From: Sorangium cellulosum
Lineage (GTDB): Bacteria > Myxococcota_A > Polyangia > Polyangiales > Polyangiaceae
NCBI RefSeq assembly: GCF_002950945.1
Contig: NZ_CP012673.1
Coordinates: 9,996,501-10,060,500, forward strand
Direction: 5' to 3'
DNA: 64,000 nucleotides
Shown: in pieces, positions 38,340 to 48,902 of the stretch
Layout of the letters: each line of letters starts with the position of its first letter
Position numbering within the stretch: the first letter of the stretch is position 1
Translations under genes and position numbers: made by a program
The notes under the pieces: generated by a model
Told to the model about the DNA's origin: nothing
Database searches by the model: none
Seen by the model: only the letters and a program-made list of their open reading frames with translations

Positions 38340-39986
38340 ATGAAAAATACCTTGTTGCTCGCCCTGGGTTTGCTCTCGCTCGCCGCGTGCTCCTCGGACA
38401 CCAATGACCCCGCGCCCTCGGGAGGCACCGGCGGCACCGGCGGCGCCGGCGGCGCTGGCGCCACCGGGACCGGCGGCACCGGCACCGACGGCAGCGGCGC
38501 AGCAGGCGGCGGCGGCGGGGACGGAACCGGCGCGGGCGGCGGCGGCGCGGCCCTCGACTGCGCCGCGAATGCCGAAAAGTGCTACGTCCGCGTCGACGGG
38601 AGTAAGTTCACGCTCGACGGGAAGACGTACAGGTACATGGGCACGAACTTCTGGGCCGCACCTTACATCAGCCTCGAGCGCCTGCGCTCGGAGCTCGACA
38701 TCCTGGCGGCCCAGGGGGTGCTGAACCTCCGGATCATGGCGCTGAGCGAGGGCGACATCCCCGATGCGCAGAAGAACAACACGGAGTTCGGCCCGCAGCG
38801 GATCACGCCCGCGTCGTCCGACGCGCCGTGCGCCGACGACAGGCTGGACGAGTACGTGAGCCACCTGAAGACGGTGCTCGACGAGGTCCACAGCCGCGGG
38901 ATGAAGGCGGTGATGACCCTCAACGACTGGTACCACTGGTCGGGCGGGATGCCGCAGTACATCAAGTGGGCTCACGAGCAGCCCGAGACCACGTGCGGCA
39001 AGAGCTACGAGCAGTACCAGGTCGGCCTGACCGACCCGACCTCGGGCGAGCCGCTGCTCGCGGCCGGCCACCACGTGCCGTTCTCCGCGTCGACCCGGTT
39101 CCAGCCCGGCACGGGCGAGGACTGCCAGATCGTGCCGCGCGGCGACACCTTCGAGATCCCCCACCCGAACACCATCACGCCGGCGGGCCCGGCGTGGGAC
39201 GATCAGCAGGACATCTCGGCCCTGTTCCTGTGCAACACGAAGGCGCAGGAGTTCTTCTTCAGCCGCGCCGAGCCCCTGATCGCGGCGCTCAAGGACCACC
39301 CGGGCATCATGGCGTGGCAGCTCGCGAACGAGCCCCGGTCCTTCCAGGGCTGGAGCGCGCTCTTCAAGCTGTGGGTCCAGCGGACCGCGAGGTTCATCAA
39401 GGACATCGACCCGAACCACCTGGTCTCCATCGGCTCGGAGGGCGAGCTCTACATGTGGGGCGCCTACGCCAACAGCGACTTCCGCGCCTTCCACGACGTG
39501 CCCGAGATCGACTACCTGACGTTCCACATCTGGCCCGAGAACTGGTCGTGGTACGACCCGTCGGAGCCGATCGACAGCGGCGAGCCGACCGGGCTGGACG
39601 CCGCCATCGTCGAGAGCAACGAGTTCATCGAGACCCAGCTCGCCCACGCCAAGGCGCTCGACAAGCCGGCCGTGCCCGAGGAGTTCGGGCTCGCGCGCGA
39701 CGACAAGGCGCAGCCCGTAAATTCGACCGTCGAGAAGCGGAACAAGTACTATGCGACCGTCTTCGCGGCCGTCGCCGCGAACCCCGAGCTCGCCGGTGTC
39801 AACTTCTGGGCCTGGGGCGGCACCGGGAGGCCGGCGGGCAACCCGAACGCGTTCTGGCGCTTCGGCGACGACTACATCGGCGATCCGCCCCACGAGATCC
39901 AGGGGTGGTACTCGGTGTATGACAGCGACACGGACACGCTGAACCTCATCATGCAGTACGCAGACCAGATCAACACGACCCCGTGA
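38340..39986 (+). CDS. Secreted GH5-type beta-mannanase lipoprotein
   Basis: 548 residues. The lipobox LSLAAC leads into a Gly/Thr/Ala linker of about 50 residues, then a glycoside hydrolase 5 (subfamily 7-like) TIM barrel starting at RVDGSKFTLDGKTYRYMGTNFWA. The acid/base glutamate is E331 (QLANEPR) and the nucleophile is probably E448 (PEEFG). The enzyme should hydrolyse internal beta-1,4-mannosidic bonds of mannan outside the cell. A sugar-binding lipoprotein gene follows 61 bases later without a visible terminator, so the two are likely co-expressed. Confidence 0.9.
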   Translation: MKNTLLLALGLLSLAACSSDTNDPAPSGGTGGTGGAGGAGATGTGGTGTDGSGAAGGGGGDGTGAGGGGAALDCAANAEKCYVRVDGSKFTLDGKTYRYMGTNFWAAPYISLERLRSELDILAAQGVLNLRIMALSEGDIPDAQKNNTEFGPQRITPASSDAPCADDRLDEYVSHLKTVLDEVHSRGMKAVMTLNDWYHWSGGMPQYIKWAHEQPETTCGKSYEQYQVGLTDPTSGEPLLAAGHHVPFSASTRFQPGTGEDCQIVPRGDTFEIPHPNTITPAGPAWDDQQDISALFLCNTKAQEFFFSRAEPLIAALKDHPGIMAWQLANEPRSFQGWSALFKLWVQRTARFIKDIDPNHLVSIGSEGELYMWGAYANSDFRAFHDVPEIDYLTFHIWPENWSWYDPSEPIDSGEPTGLDAAIVESNEFIETQLAHAKALDKPAVPEEFGLARDDKAQPVNSTVEKRNKYYATVFAAVAANPELAGVNFWAWGGTGRPAGNPNAFWRFGDDYIGDPPHEIQGWYSVYDSDTDTLNLIMQYADQINTTP

Positions 39987-40047
39987 GGACATCCCCGGCG
40001 GTCCAATCACCCTAGCCCCACCATCTTTCAAAGACCTGGAGGTCACC

Positions 40048-41172
40048 TTGATTCGTCGTTCTGCCTTTCTCATGGCGCTCTTCTCGCTCGCGATCTCGGC
40101 CGGCTGCTCGAAGCCGTCCGAGGGCGATGCGACCGCGGGCAAGACCGAGGACAAAGCCGCGAAGGGCGCGGACGCGAAGCCCGCCGACGCGAAGCCCGGC
40201 GACAAGAAGAAGATCACCATCGGCTTCTCGATGGACACCCTCAAGGAAGAGCGGTGGCAGCGCGACCGCGACCTGTTCAAGGCGAAGGCCGAGTCGCTCG
40301 GGGCCACGGTGCTCGTGCAGTCCGCGAACAGCGACGACGCCCTGCAGAACTCGCAGGCCGAGAACCTGCTCACGCAGGGCGTCGACGTCCTCGTGGTCGT
40401 GCCCCACAACGCCAAGACCACGGCCACCATCGTCGAGTCGGCGCACAAGCAGAACGTGCCCGTCATCGCCTACGACCGGCTGATCCTCGACTCGGACGTC
40501 GACCTCTACGTGTCCTTCGACAACGTCCGCGTGGGCGAGCTCCAGGCCGAGTACCTCGTGAAGAAGCACCCGACGGGGAGCTACGTGCTCATCGGCGGCT
40601 CCCCCACCGACAACAACGCGAAGCTCTTCCGCGAGGGGCAGATGAACATCCTGAAGCCGCTCGTGGACAAGGGCGACATCAAGGTGGTGGCGGACCAGTG
40701 GGCCAAGGACTGGCAGCCGGTCGAGGGGCTCAAGATCACCGAGAACGCGCTCACCAAGAACAACAACAACGTGACCGCGGTCGTCGCGTCGAACGACGGG
40801 CTCGCGGGCGCGGCCGTCCAGGCGCTCGGCGAGCAGAAGCTCGCCGGCAAGGTCGGCGTGTCGGGGCAGGACGCCGAGCTCGCCGCCTGCCAGCGGATCG
40901 CGGCCGGCACCCAGGGCATGACGGTCTACAAGCCGATCAAGCTGCTCGCCGACAAGGCCGCCGAGCTCGCCATCAAGCTGGCGAAGAAGGAGCCCGTCGG
41001 CGAGAAGACGCAGACGGTCAACAACGGGAAGAAGGACGTGCCGAGCGTGCTCATCGCGCCGATCGCCGTGGACAAGGACAACCTCGCGTCCACGGTGATC
41101 GCCGACGGGTTCCACAAGGTGGAGGAGGTCTACAAGGACGTCCCCAAGGAGCAGTGGCCGGCGGCGAAGTAG
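40048..41172 (+). CDS. xylF: D-xylose-type sugar-binding lipoprotein
   Basis: 374 residues from a TTG preceded by ctggagg. A lipobox (LAISAGCS) and a Lys/Ala/Asp linker lead into a periplasmic binding protein domain: KITIGFSMDTLKEERWQRD, VDVLVVVPHNA, VPVIAYDRLILDSDVDLYVSFDN, GGSPTDNNA, VAGQDAE-type GVSGQDAELAACQRI. These match XylF-type binding proteins of ABC importers. No permease or ATPase gene lies nearby, so the partner transporter is elsewhere or the protein acts as a sensor. Confidence 0.9.
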   Translation: MIRRSAFLMALFSLAISAGCSKPSEGDATAGKTEDKAAKGADAKPADAKPGDKKKITIGFSMDTLKEERWQRDRDLFKAKAESLGATVLVQSANSDDALQNSQAENLLTQGVDVLVVVPHNAKTTATIVESAHKQNVPVIAYDRLILDSDVDLYVSFDNVRVGELQAEYLVKKHPTGSYVLIGGSPTDNNAKLFREGQMNILKPLVDKGDIKVVADQWAKDWQPVEGLKITENALTKNNNNVTAVVASNDGLAGAAVQALGEQKLAGKVGVSGQDAELAACQRIAAGTQGMTVYKPIKLLADKAAELAIKLAKKEPVGEKTQTVNNGKKDVPSVLIAPIAVDKDNLASTVIADGFHKVEEVYKDVPKEQWPAAK

Positions 41173-41185
41173 GCGCCGGCACCTC

Positions 41186-41220
41186 CGGGCGACCTCGCCC
41201 GTGACGAACGAGGTCGCCCG
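41186..41220 (+). terminator. Strong hairpin after xylF
   Basis: cgggcgacctcg (41186-41197) and cgaggtcgcccg (41209-41220) form a perfect 12-bp stem with an 11-base loop, 13 bases past the stop. No T-tract, but the placement supports termination. Confidence 0.6.
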
Positions 41221-41396
41221 CGGTCCGAGCTGCGCCGCGTGACGGCGCACGCCGCGCGCGGCAGCGCAATCCCTGCGAGGGCGCGCCCGGCGCAGGTGCA
41301 GCGGTCTCCGCGGCGCCGCCCTGGCATATCGCCTGCTTCAATGTCCCCCGGGCGCGGCCTGCTTGGTGTAGGCCTGCTCCTGTGCCCGAGGTGACC

Positions 41397-42518
41397 ATGC
41401 GCGCACCAGCAGTCTCTCCCGTGTCGGAGCCCGCGAGCTCGGTCCGCCAGCTCGTCGAGGCGGTGATGCCCGAGGCGAGGGTCGTCGAGGTGACGGCCAT
41501 GGGGCCGGACGGCAGCAGCGGCGCGAGCCACGACCTGACGGAGAAGGCCGCAGGGTACGGCGTCCCCCTCCGGATCACGGTGGCCGGGCCGGACGGCGCG
41601 CAGCGGAGGCTCGTCCTGCACACGTCGACGGCGAACGAGTTCGGCCACGACCGGCGGTCGGATCGCGCGGGGGATATGCTGCTCGCGTTCGACACCTTCG
41701 GGTCGATCCCGGCGCACGTCCAGGTCGTGGACGTCGGCGCGTTGACCCGCGACCGCCACTTCCTGTCCCTGCGAGAGGCGGGTGAGTTCTACCTGCTGAC
41801 CACGTACGCGGAGGGTCGCGTCTACGCGACGGACCTGCGCCGCATCGCGAAGGAGCGGCGCGCCGGGCCGGAGGACCTCGCGCGCTGCGAGGCGCTCGCC
41901 AGGTACCTGATCGCGCTCCACGGGGCGCCCGGCGCGCAGCCGGGCAGCTACCGCCGGGCGGTGCGCGATCTCGTCGGCCACGGCGAGGGCATCTTCGGGA
42001 TCATCGACGGCTATCCTGACGACGTGCCCGGCGCGCCGCCCGAGCGGCTCCAGGCCATCGAGCGGCGCTGCGTGGCGTGGCGGTGGGCGCTGCGCGGCCG
42101 GAGCCAGCGGCTCGCGCGCACCCACGGCGACTTCCACCCGTTCAACATCGTCTTCGACGAGGCGTCGCGGATCGCGCTGCTCGACACGAGCCGCGGGTCG
42201 CAGGGCGATCCCGCGGACGACGTCACCTGCCTCGCGATCAACTACGTCTTCTTCGCCCTGGACGCGCCCGGCGCGTGGCAGGGGGGCCTCCGCGCGTTGT
42301 GGCGGCGGTTCTGGCGGACCTACCTCGGCTGGAGCGGGTCCGCGGGCCTGCTCGAGGCGGCGGCGCCGTTCCTGGCGTGGCGCGCGCTCGTGCTGGCGAA
42401 CCCCCGCTGGTACCCCGCGGTGGCGCCGCCGGCGCGGGACGCGCTGCTCACCTTCGTGGAGCGCGCCCTCGACCGGGAGCGCTTCGATCCGGACGACGCC
42501 GAGAGGATCTTCGCGTGA
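41397..42518 (+). CDS. Aminoglycoside-phosphotransferase-fold kinase
   Basis: About 373 residues from the ATG at 41397, which has cgagg five bases upstream; a GTG at 41382 is in frame. The catalytic HGD motif is ARTHGDFHPFNIVF and the metal-binding aspartate follows in ALLDTSRGSQGDPADDV. The N-lobe shows little homology to drug kinases. Related APH-fold proteins pair with a P-loop kinase domain; here the adjacent APS-kinase-like gene overlaps by four bases, suggesting a split version. Substrate unknown. Confidence 0.85.
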   Translation: MRAPAVSPVSEPASSVRQLVEAVMPEARVVEVTAMGPDGSSGASHDLTEKAAGYGVPLRITVAGPDGAQRRLVLHTSTANEFGHDRRSDRAGDMLLAFDTFGSIPAHVQVVDVGALTRDRHFLSLREAGEFYLLTTYAEGRVYATDLRRIAKERRAGPEDLARCEALARYLIALHGAPGAQPGSYRRAVRDLVGHGEGIFGIIDGYPDDVPGAPPERLQAIERRCVAWRWALRGRSQRLARTHGDFHPFNIVFDEASRIALLDTSRGSQGDPADDVTCLAINYVFFALDAPGAWQGGLRALWRRFWRTYLGWSGSAGLLEAAAPFLAWRALVLANPRWYPAVAPPARDALLTFVERALDRERFDPDDAERIFA

Positions 42519-43045
42519 CGGGCGCGGTCGTCTGGATCACGGGGCTGCCGTCGTCGGGCAAGTCCACCCTGGCCGAGCGCGCGCGCCGCGCGCTCGTCGG
42601 CGAGGGCCGGGCGAGCTGCGTGCTCGACGGCGACGAGGTCCGGGGCGCGCTCGTGCCGAGCCCCGGCTACGACCCGGAGGGCCGCGGCGCGTTCTACGAG
42701 ACCCTCGCGCGCCTCGCGGCGCTGCTCGCGCGGCAAGGCATGATCGTGATCGTGGCGGCGACGGCGCACCGCCGCGCCTACCGGGAGCGCGCCCGCGCGC
42801 TCGCGCCGCGGCTCGTCGAGGTGTTCGTGGACGTCGCGCCCGCGACCTGCCGCGCGCGCGACGCCAAGGGGCTGTACCGGGCTTCCGGGGCCGGGGACGT
42901 CGGCGCGCTGCCGGGCGCGGACCTCGAGTACGAGGCGCCGGCCTCGCCGGAGGTCGTGGCGCGCGGCGGCGAGGACGAGGCGGCGCTCCGGGTGATCGTG
43001 GACATGGCGAGGGCCTGGTCTGCCGCCGCGGAGGCCGGCGCGTGA
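42515..43045 (+). CDS. Adenylylsulfate kinase-like P-loop kinase
   Basis: 176 residues from a GTG overlapping the previous stop (GTGA). P-loop GLPSSGKS (residues 10-17), the APS-kinase segment CVLDGDEVR (LDGD), and a C-terminal DLEYEAP motif. It may phosphorylate adenylylsulfate to PAPS, but the absence of ATP sulfurylase genes nearby and the coupling to an APH-fold gene leave other small-molecule substrates open. Its stop overlaps the next start. Confidence 0.85.
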   Translation: MTGAVVWITGLPSSGKSTLAERARRALVGEGRASCVLDGDEVRGALVPSPGYDPEGRGAFYETLARLAALLARQGMIVIVAATAHRRAYRERARALAPRLVEVFVDVAPATCRARDAKGLYRASGAGDVGALPGADLEYEAPASPEVVARGGEDEAALRVIVDMARAWSAAAEAGA

Positions 43046-44646
43046 CAGGCTCCGGCGCGGAGCCCGGCCGCGAGACCCTCTTCGAGGAGATCAAGCGGTA
43101 CGTCCGCTTCGGCGAGGAGGACGCGCGCCGGCTCGCCGCGCTCCGCGCGCACGCGGCGCCCCACTTCGCGCGCATCGCGGACGAGTTCTACGACCGCATC
43201 CGCGAGCACGAGGACGCCCACGCGGTCTTCACCGGGGAAGAGCAGGTGGAGCGGCTCAAGGCGTCGCTCGTCCGCTGGATGACGCGGGTCTGCATCGGCC
43301 CTTACGACGCGGCGTATTTCGAGGAGACCGCCAAGATCGGGCGCATCCACGTGCGCGTCGGGCTGCCGCAGCGGTACATGTTCACGGCGATGGCGCTCAT
43401 CCGCCGCGCGCTCGACGAGATCGCCTCGAGCGCGCTCGGCGCCGAGGACATCCCGGTCCGGGCGGCGCTCGGCAAGATCCTCGACCTCGAGCTCGCGATC
43501 ATGCTGGAGACGTACCGCGACGATTTCCTGGCGCGGGCGCAGCGCGCCGAGCGCCTCGACCGGGAGCAGGTGGGGCGCACGCTGGCGCGCACGGAGCACC
43601 GGTACAAGAGCGCGGTCGAGCTCGCCAGGGTCCTCGTCGTGGGCCTCGACGCACACGCGGTGGTGCGGCTCTTCAACCGGGAGGCCGAGCGGATCACGGG
43701 GCTCGGGCGGGAGGAGGTGCTCGGGGCGCGGTTCGTCGAGGCGCTGCTCCCCGAGGAGGTGCGCGCGGATCACGGCGCCCTGGTCGAGGAGATCGCGGCG
43801 GGCCGCCGCGCCGGCGCGGACGTGCTGGAGAGCAGCCTCCGCACGCGCGCGGGCAAGATCCGCGACGTGCGGTGGCAGCTCGCGTACGCGCCCTCCGCGG
43901 CGGACGACGAGGTCGTCCTGTTCGCGATCGGGCAGGACACGACCGACGAGAACGCGCTCGCGGCGCGCGTGCGCCAGAGCGAGAAGCTCGCCGCGGTGGG
44001 GACGCTCGCGGCCGGCCTGGCGCACGAGATCAGGAACCCGCTCAACGGCGCGCAGCTCCACGTGACGTTCCTCGAGCGGGGGCTCGCGCGCGCCGGCATG
44101 AGGGACCCGGACACGCTCGAGGCGATCCAGGTCGTCCGCGAGGAGATCCGCCGCCTGTCGGCGCTGGTGAGCGAGTTCCTGGATTTCGCCCGGCCGAAGC
44201 CGCTGCTTTTGGAGCAGGCGTCCCTCGTCGCGATCTGCGAGCGGGCGGCGCGCATCGCGTCGTCGGACGGCGGCGCCGCGGTCGAGGTGAAGGTCGATCT
44301 GCCCTCGGCCGACCTCGTGCTCGACCTCGATCCCGCGAAGATGGAGCAGGTCCTCCTGAACCTCCTGCGCAACGCGGTCGAGGCGGCGACCGGCGGCACG
44401 GTCGTCCTCCGGGTCCGGCGGAAGCCGCGCCACGCCGTCGTCGACGTGGAGGACGACGGGCCCGGGATCACGAGCCCGGACGCGCCGATCTTCGATCCGT
44501 TCTACTCGACCAAGCCGAACGGCACCGGGCTCGGCCTCGCGATCGCGCACCGCATCGTCACCGACCACGAGGGCACCATCGAGTTCCAGAGCCGCCCGGG
44601 CAAGACGCTCTTCCGCGTGACGCTCCCGATCCGCCTCGCCGGCTGA
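43042..44646 (+). CDS. Globin-coupled PAS histidine kinase
   Basis: 534 residues. An N-terminal globin-coupled-sensor domain (about 10-170) has the proximal heme histidine H103 in IGRIHVRVGLPQRY. A PAS domain (about 190-310) follows, then a HisKA helix with H328 in LAHEIRNPLNG and a HATPase with N-box LLNLLRNAVEA, DDGPGI and GTGLGLAI. It should sense O2, NO or CO through heme and phosphorylate a response regulator. The NtrC-type gene 383 bases downstream is the likely partner. Confidence 0.95.
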   Translation: MTGSGAEPGRETLFEEIKRYVRFGEEDARRLAALRAHAAPHFARIADEFYDRIREHEDAHAVFTGEEQVERLKASLVRWMTRVCIGPYDAAYFEETAKIGRIHVRVGLPQRYMFTAMALIRRALDEIASSALGAEDIPVRAALGKILDLELAIMLETYRDDFLARAQRAERLDREQVGRTLARTEHRYKSAVELARVLVVGLDAHAVVRLFNREAERITGLGREEVLGARFVEALLPEEVRADHGALVEEIAAGRRAGADVLESSLRTRAGKIRDVRWQLAYAPSAADDEVVLFAIGQDTTDENALAARVRQSEKLAAVGTLAAGLAHEIRNPLNGAQLHVTFLERGLARAGMRDPDTLEAIQVVREEIRRLSALVSEFLDFARPKPLLLEQASLVAICERAARIASSDGGAAVEVKVDLPSADLVLDLDPAKMEQVLLNLLRNAVEAATGGTVVLRVRRKPRHAVVDVEDDGPGITSPDAPIFDPFYSTKPNGTGLGLAIAHRIVTDHEGTIEFQSRPGKTLFRVTLPIRLAG

Positions 44647-45029
44647 TCGCCGGCAGTCCGTCGAGCCCGGCGGATCGGGCCTTCCCCCCGGCGCAGGCCG
44701 CGGGCCCGTCCGGCGCCTGGCAGCCTGAGCCGGCGCGCGCGCCCCTCGCGGCGAACGGCTTGCGCGCGTGCGCAGCCCTTGCGAAGGGGCGCCGCCCAGC
44801 CCGGCCGCGGCGCCGGGCGCGGCCGGGTGGCGCAGGACGTGCGGAGAGGCAGAGAGCGAGGAACGACGTTGGACGAGCAGAAGACGTCCGTCGGACAAGC
44901 AGAGGATCGCGCGGAGGATAAAGCATGTCGCTCAGCCGCTTTTGAACGTCGACCGAGAGCCGCTGAGACGACCTCCTTCCAGCGCTCCAGGAGACGCGAT
45001 ACCCTGGGGTGGACCTCGGAAGGAACGGC
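44647..45029. other. Intergenic region before the response regulator
   Basis: 383 GC-rich bases between the histidine kinase and the NtrC-type gene, same strand. No gene, clear promoter or hairpin stands out; a -24/-12 sigma-54 box was looked for by eye and not found. Confidence 0.4.
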
Positions 45030-46424
<1,395 letters not shown>

Positions 46425-46731
46425 CCTTCTCCTCCACGCGAGCGCGCGGCGGGCGCCGGCGGGAGGGTCCGCGCTCGCCGGCGTGGCGCGGGCGGGCGCT
46501 GGCCATCCGGCAAGACTGGGACGGGGGGGCTTGCGCATGGAACACCGCCCGGCATGTCTCCCTTCGGGCCTTGATGACTGAGACGTTATGGTGCGCGCCA
46601 CACAAGGCGCGCCTGGGGCGCCGCGCCCGCTGGGAGCTTATGGCACCTCGGTCGGTGCTGGGCGCGCCCGCCCGCGCCACGCCGGCGAGCGCGGACCCTC
46701 CCGCCGGCGCTGTTCTGTTGGGGGGGCCGCG
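46425..46731. other. Convergent intergenic region dominated by an inverted repeat
   Basis: 307 bases between two convergent stops. Almost all of it is a 47-bp perfect inverted repeat flanking a 164-base centre, described as a separate feature. The centre also has a 7-bp hairpin (gcgcgcc 46593, ggcgcgc 46606). No gene. Confidence 0.6.
46453..46710. repeat. 47-bp perfect terminal inverted repeat element
   Basis: 46453-46499 is the exact reverse complement of 46664-46710, separated by 164 bases. The whole 258-bp unit resembles a miniature inverted-repeat element, though no target-site duplication was found beside it. It could also act as a bidirectional terminator for the convergent genes on either side. 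Confidence 0.88.
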
Positions 46732-47850
46732 TCAGGCCACGGTGTGCATCCAGCCGTGGCGGTCGGACGTGAGGCCGTGCTGGATGTTGAGCAGCTCCTC
46801 GCGGAAGCGCGCGGCCACCGGGCCCGTCTCGTTGTTGTGGATGGTGAAGGTGCCCTCGCGGGACTTCACCGCGCCGATGGGCGTGATCACCGCGGCCGTG
46901 CCGCACGCGAACGCCTCGGTCATGCGCCCCTCGCTCACCGCCGCGCGCCACTCGTCGAAGGTGACCTTGCGCTCCTCCGCGCGATAACCGAAATCCTTGG
47001 CGAGCTGGAGGATGCTGTCGCGGGTGATGCCCGGGAGGAGCGTGCCTGTCAGCTCCGGCGTCACGAGGACCGGACGCCCGCCCTCCTCGTAAACGAAGAA
47101 GATGTTCATCCCGCCCATCTCCTCGACATAACGGCGCTCCACCGCGTCGAGCCACACCACCTGCGCGCACCCCTCGGCCGCCGCGTTCATCTGCGCGAGC
47201 AGGCTCGCCGCGTAGTTGCCGGCGAACTTCGCCGCGCCCGTGCCGCCCGGCGCCGCCCTGACGAAATCCTCCGAGATCCAGACCGTCACCGGCTTCACGC
47301 CCTGAGGGAAATACGCGCCGGCCGGGGACGCGATCACCAGGAAATCGTAGGTGCTCGCGGCCTTCACCCCGAGCGCCGCCTCGGTCGCGAACATCAACGG
47401 GCGGACATAGAGGCTCTCGCCGACCGGCGTGGGCACCCACGCGCGATCCTGGCGGATCAGGGCGTCCACCGCGCTCACGAACAGCTCGACCGGCATCTCC
47501 GGCATCGCGAGCCGCCGCGCAGAGCTGTTGAAGCGGTGCGCGTTCGCCTCCGGCCGGAACGTCTTGATGCTCCCGTCCGGCTGGCGGTAAGCCTTGAACC
47601 CCTCGAAGATCGCCTGACCGTAGTGCAACACCGACGCCGCAGGATCAAGCGTGAGCGGCGCGTAAGGTTTGAGCTGCCCCCTGAGCCAACCCCTGCCCGC
47701 AGCGTACGGGATCACGACCATGTGCTCCGTGAACAGACGCCCGAAGCCGGGGTTCTGTATCCGCGCCGCGCGCTCCGCGTCGTCGAGAGGATGCGGCGTG
47801 GGGAGGATCTCCAGATCAAGCTTCGTGGCGGGCGCGCTTTCGGTGCTCAT
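46732..47850 (-). CDS. ilvE: Branched-chain amino acid aminotransferase
   Basis: 372 residues, a fold-type IV PLP enzyme that interconverts branched-chain amino acids and their 2-oxo acids with glutamate. The Schiff-base lysine is K208 (GAAKFAGNYAAS). FGRLFTEHMVVI, HYGQAIFEGFKAYR and EAFACGTAAVITPIG match the eukaryote-like/BCAT2 branch found in many bacteria. Leucine catabolism to isovaleryl-CoA is important in myxobacteria for branched fatty acids, a plausible role here. Confidence 0.95.
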   Translation of the reverse strand: MSTESAPATKLDLEILPTPHPLDDAERAARIQNPGFGRLFTEHMVVIPYAAGRGWLRGQLKPYAPLTLDPAASVLHYGQAIFEGFKAYRQPDGSIKTFRPEANAHRFNSSARRLAMPEMPVELFVSAVDALIRQDRAWVPTPVGESLYVRPLMFATEAALGVKAASTYDFLVIASPAGAYFPQGVKPVTVWISEDFVRAAPGGTGAAKFAGNYAASLLAQMNAAAEGCAQVVWLDAVERRYVEEMGGMNIFFVYEEGGRPVLVTPELTGTLLPGITRDSILQLAKDFGYRAEERKVTFDEWRAAVSEGRMTEAFACGTAAVITPIGAVKSREGTFTIHNNETGPVAARFREELLNIQHGLTSDRHGWMHTVA

Positions 47851-48096
47851 CGGGGCTCAACTTCCGCGACGGACAGCGGTCGGCCCGGGTCAGGTGAGCC
47901 GTTACAGTCGCCGTCGTGTGGCATTTTTCGGAAGAATCCCGGCGAGATGCAAGGACTTTTTCGCGGCAGAAACGAGCGATCGGGCGCAGTCGGGCGCAGT
48001 CGGGCGCGATGGCGCGCGCGCTGACGCGCTCGGGCGGACGAGCGGCGCCCGAGCCCGCCCCGCCGGCCGCTCAGCGCACGAGAAGCCGCGGGCGCG

Positions 48097-48732
48097 TCAG
48101 CCCTTGAGAAATGGGTTTCTGTCGCGCTCCTCACCGATGGTCGTGGAAGGGCCGTGTCCGGTCACGACCCGGGTCGACGGGTCGAGCGTGAGCAGCTTGC
48201 GGCGGATGGATGTGAAGATCGCCTGCGCGTCGCCGCCCCACAGATCGGTCCTGCCGATGCTGCGGCGGAACAGGGTGTCCCCGGTGAACGCCACGGCGCC
48301 CGTCGTCGCCTCGACCAGGAACGACACGCTGCCGGGCGTGTGCCCGGGCGTGTGCAGCACGTGGACGTCGAGCCCGCCCGCCTTCACGACGGCGCCGTCG
48401 TCGAGGTCGCCGTCCATCTCGCACGCCTCCGGCAGCGGGATGCCGAGCATCGCCGCCTGGATGGGGAGCATGTCGTAAAGGAAACGATCGCCCTCGTGGA
48501 TGCGCGCCGCGGCGCCCGACCAGCGCTGGAGCGGCGCCGTGGCGCCGACGTGATCGATATGCGTGTGCGTGTGCACGATCGCCGCGACCTTCGCGCCTGC
48601 CTTCTCGAGGCGCCCGCGGATCTGATCGAAATCGCCGCCGGGGTCGATGACCACCGCGCTCTTGCTGGCCGGGTCGACGAGGATCGAGCAGTTGCACCCC
48701 AGCGGACCGACGGAAAACGTCTCGAGCAGCAC
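48097..48732 (-). CDS. MBL-fold hydrolase (glyoxalase II-like)
   Basis: About 211 residues from a GTG at 48732; a GTG at 48750 is also in frame. The metallo-beta-lactamase metal motifs are HTHTHIDHVG, HTPGHTPGS, FTGDTLF and TGHGPSTTIGEE. This set matches the small YcbL-type glyoxalase II subgroup that hydrolyses thioesters such as S-lactoylglutathione. Two metal ions are expected. The longer open frame upstream is on the antisense of the neighbouring lipoprotein gene region and is rejected. Confidence 0.92.
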   Translation of the reverse strand: MLLETFSVGPLGCNCSILVDPASKSAVVIDPGGDFDQIRGRLEKAGAKVAAIVHTHTHIDHVGATAPLQRWSGAAARIHEGDRFLYDMLPIQAAMLGIPLPEACEMDGDLDDGAVVKAGGLDVHVLHTPGHTPGSVSFLVEATTGAVAFTGDTLFRRSIGRTDLWGGDAQAIFTSIRRKLLTLDPSTRVVTGHGPSTTIGEERDRNPFLKG

Positions 48733-48902
48733 AGCGCGAGCTTGTAGCACGCTTCGACGACCGGGGGCGCCGGGCCCACCCCCGGCTCCCGGTCGAGGCG
48801 GCGGGGCGAGCCCGGGGGCGGCCGCGCGGGAGAGCGGGCCCTCGGCGAGGCGGCGCTCGCCGAGGCGCGTGGTCTGTGCTGCGTCCGCTTGCGCTGCGCG
48901 CG

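Noticed and set aside
42778..44898. Long minus-strand frame across the kinase operon
   Set aside because: Opposite genes have complete catalytic motifs; the frame is a composition artefact.
45009..45029. Upstream start for the NtrC-type regulator
   Set aside because: The ATG at 45030 has a better-placed ribosome site and begins just before the receiver domain.
46570..46660. Sigma-54 type -24/-12 promoter near tggcacc (46641)
   Set aside because: The downstream element lacks the TGC at the required spacing, and the site lies between convergent genes.
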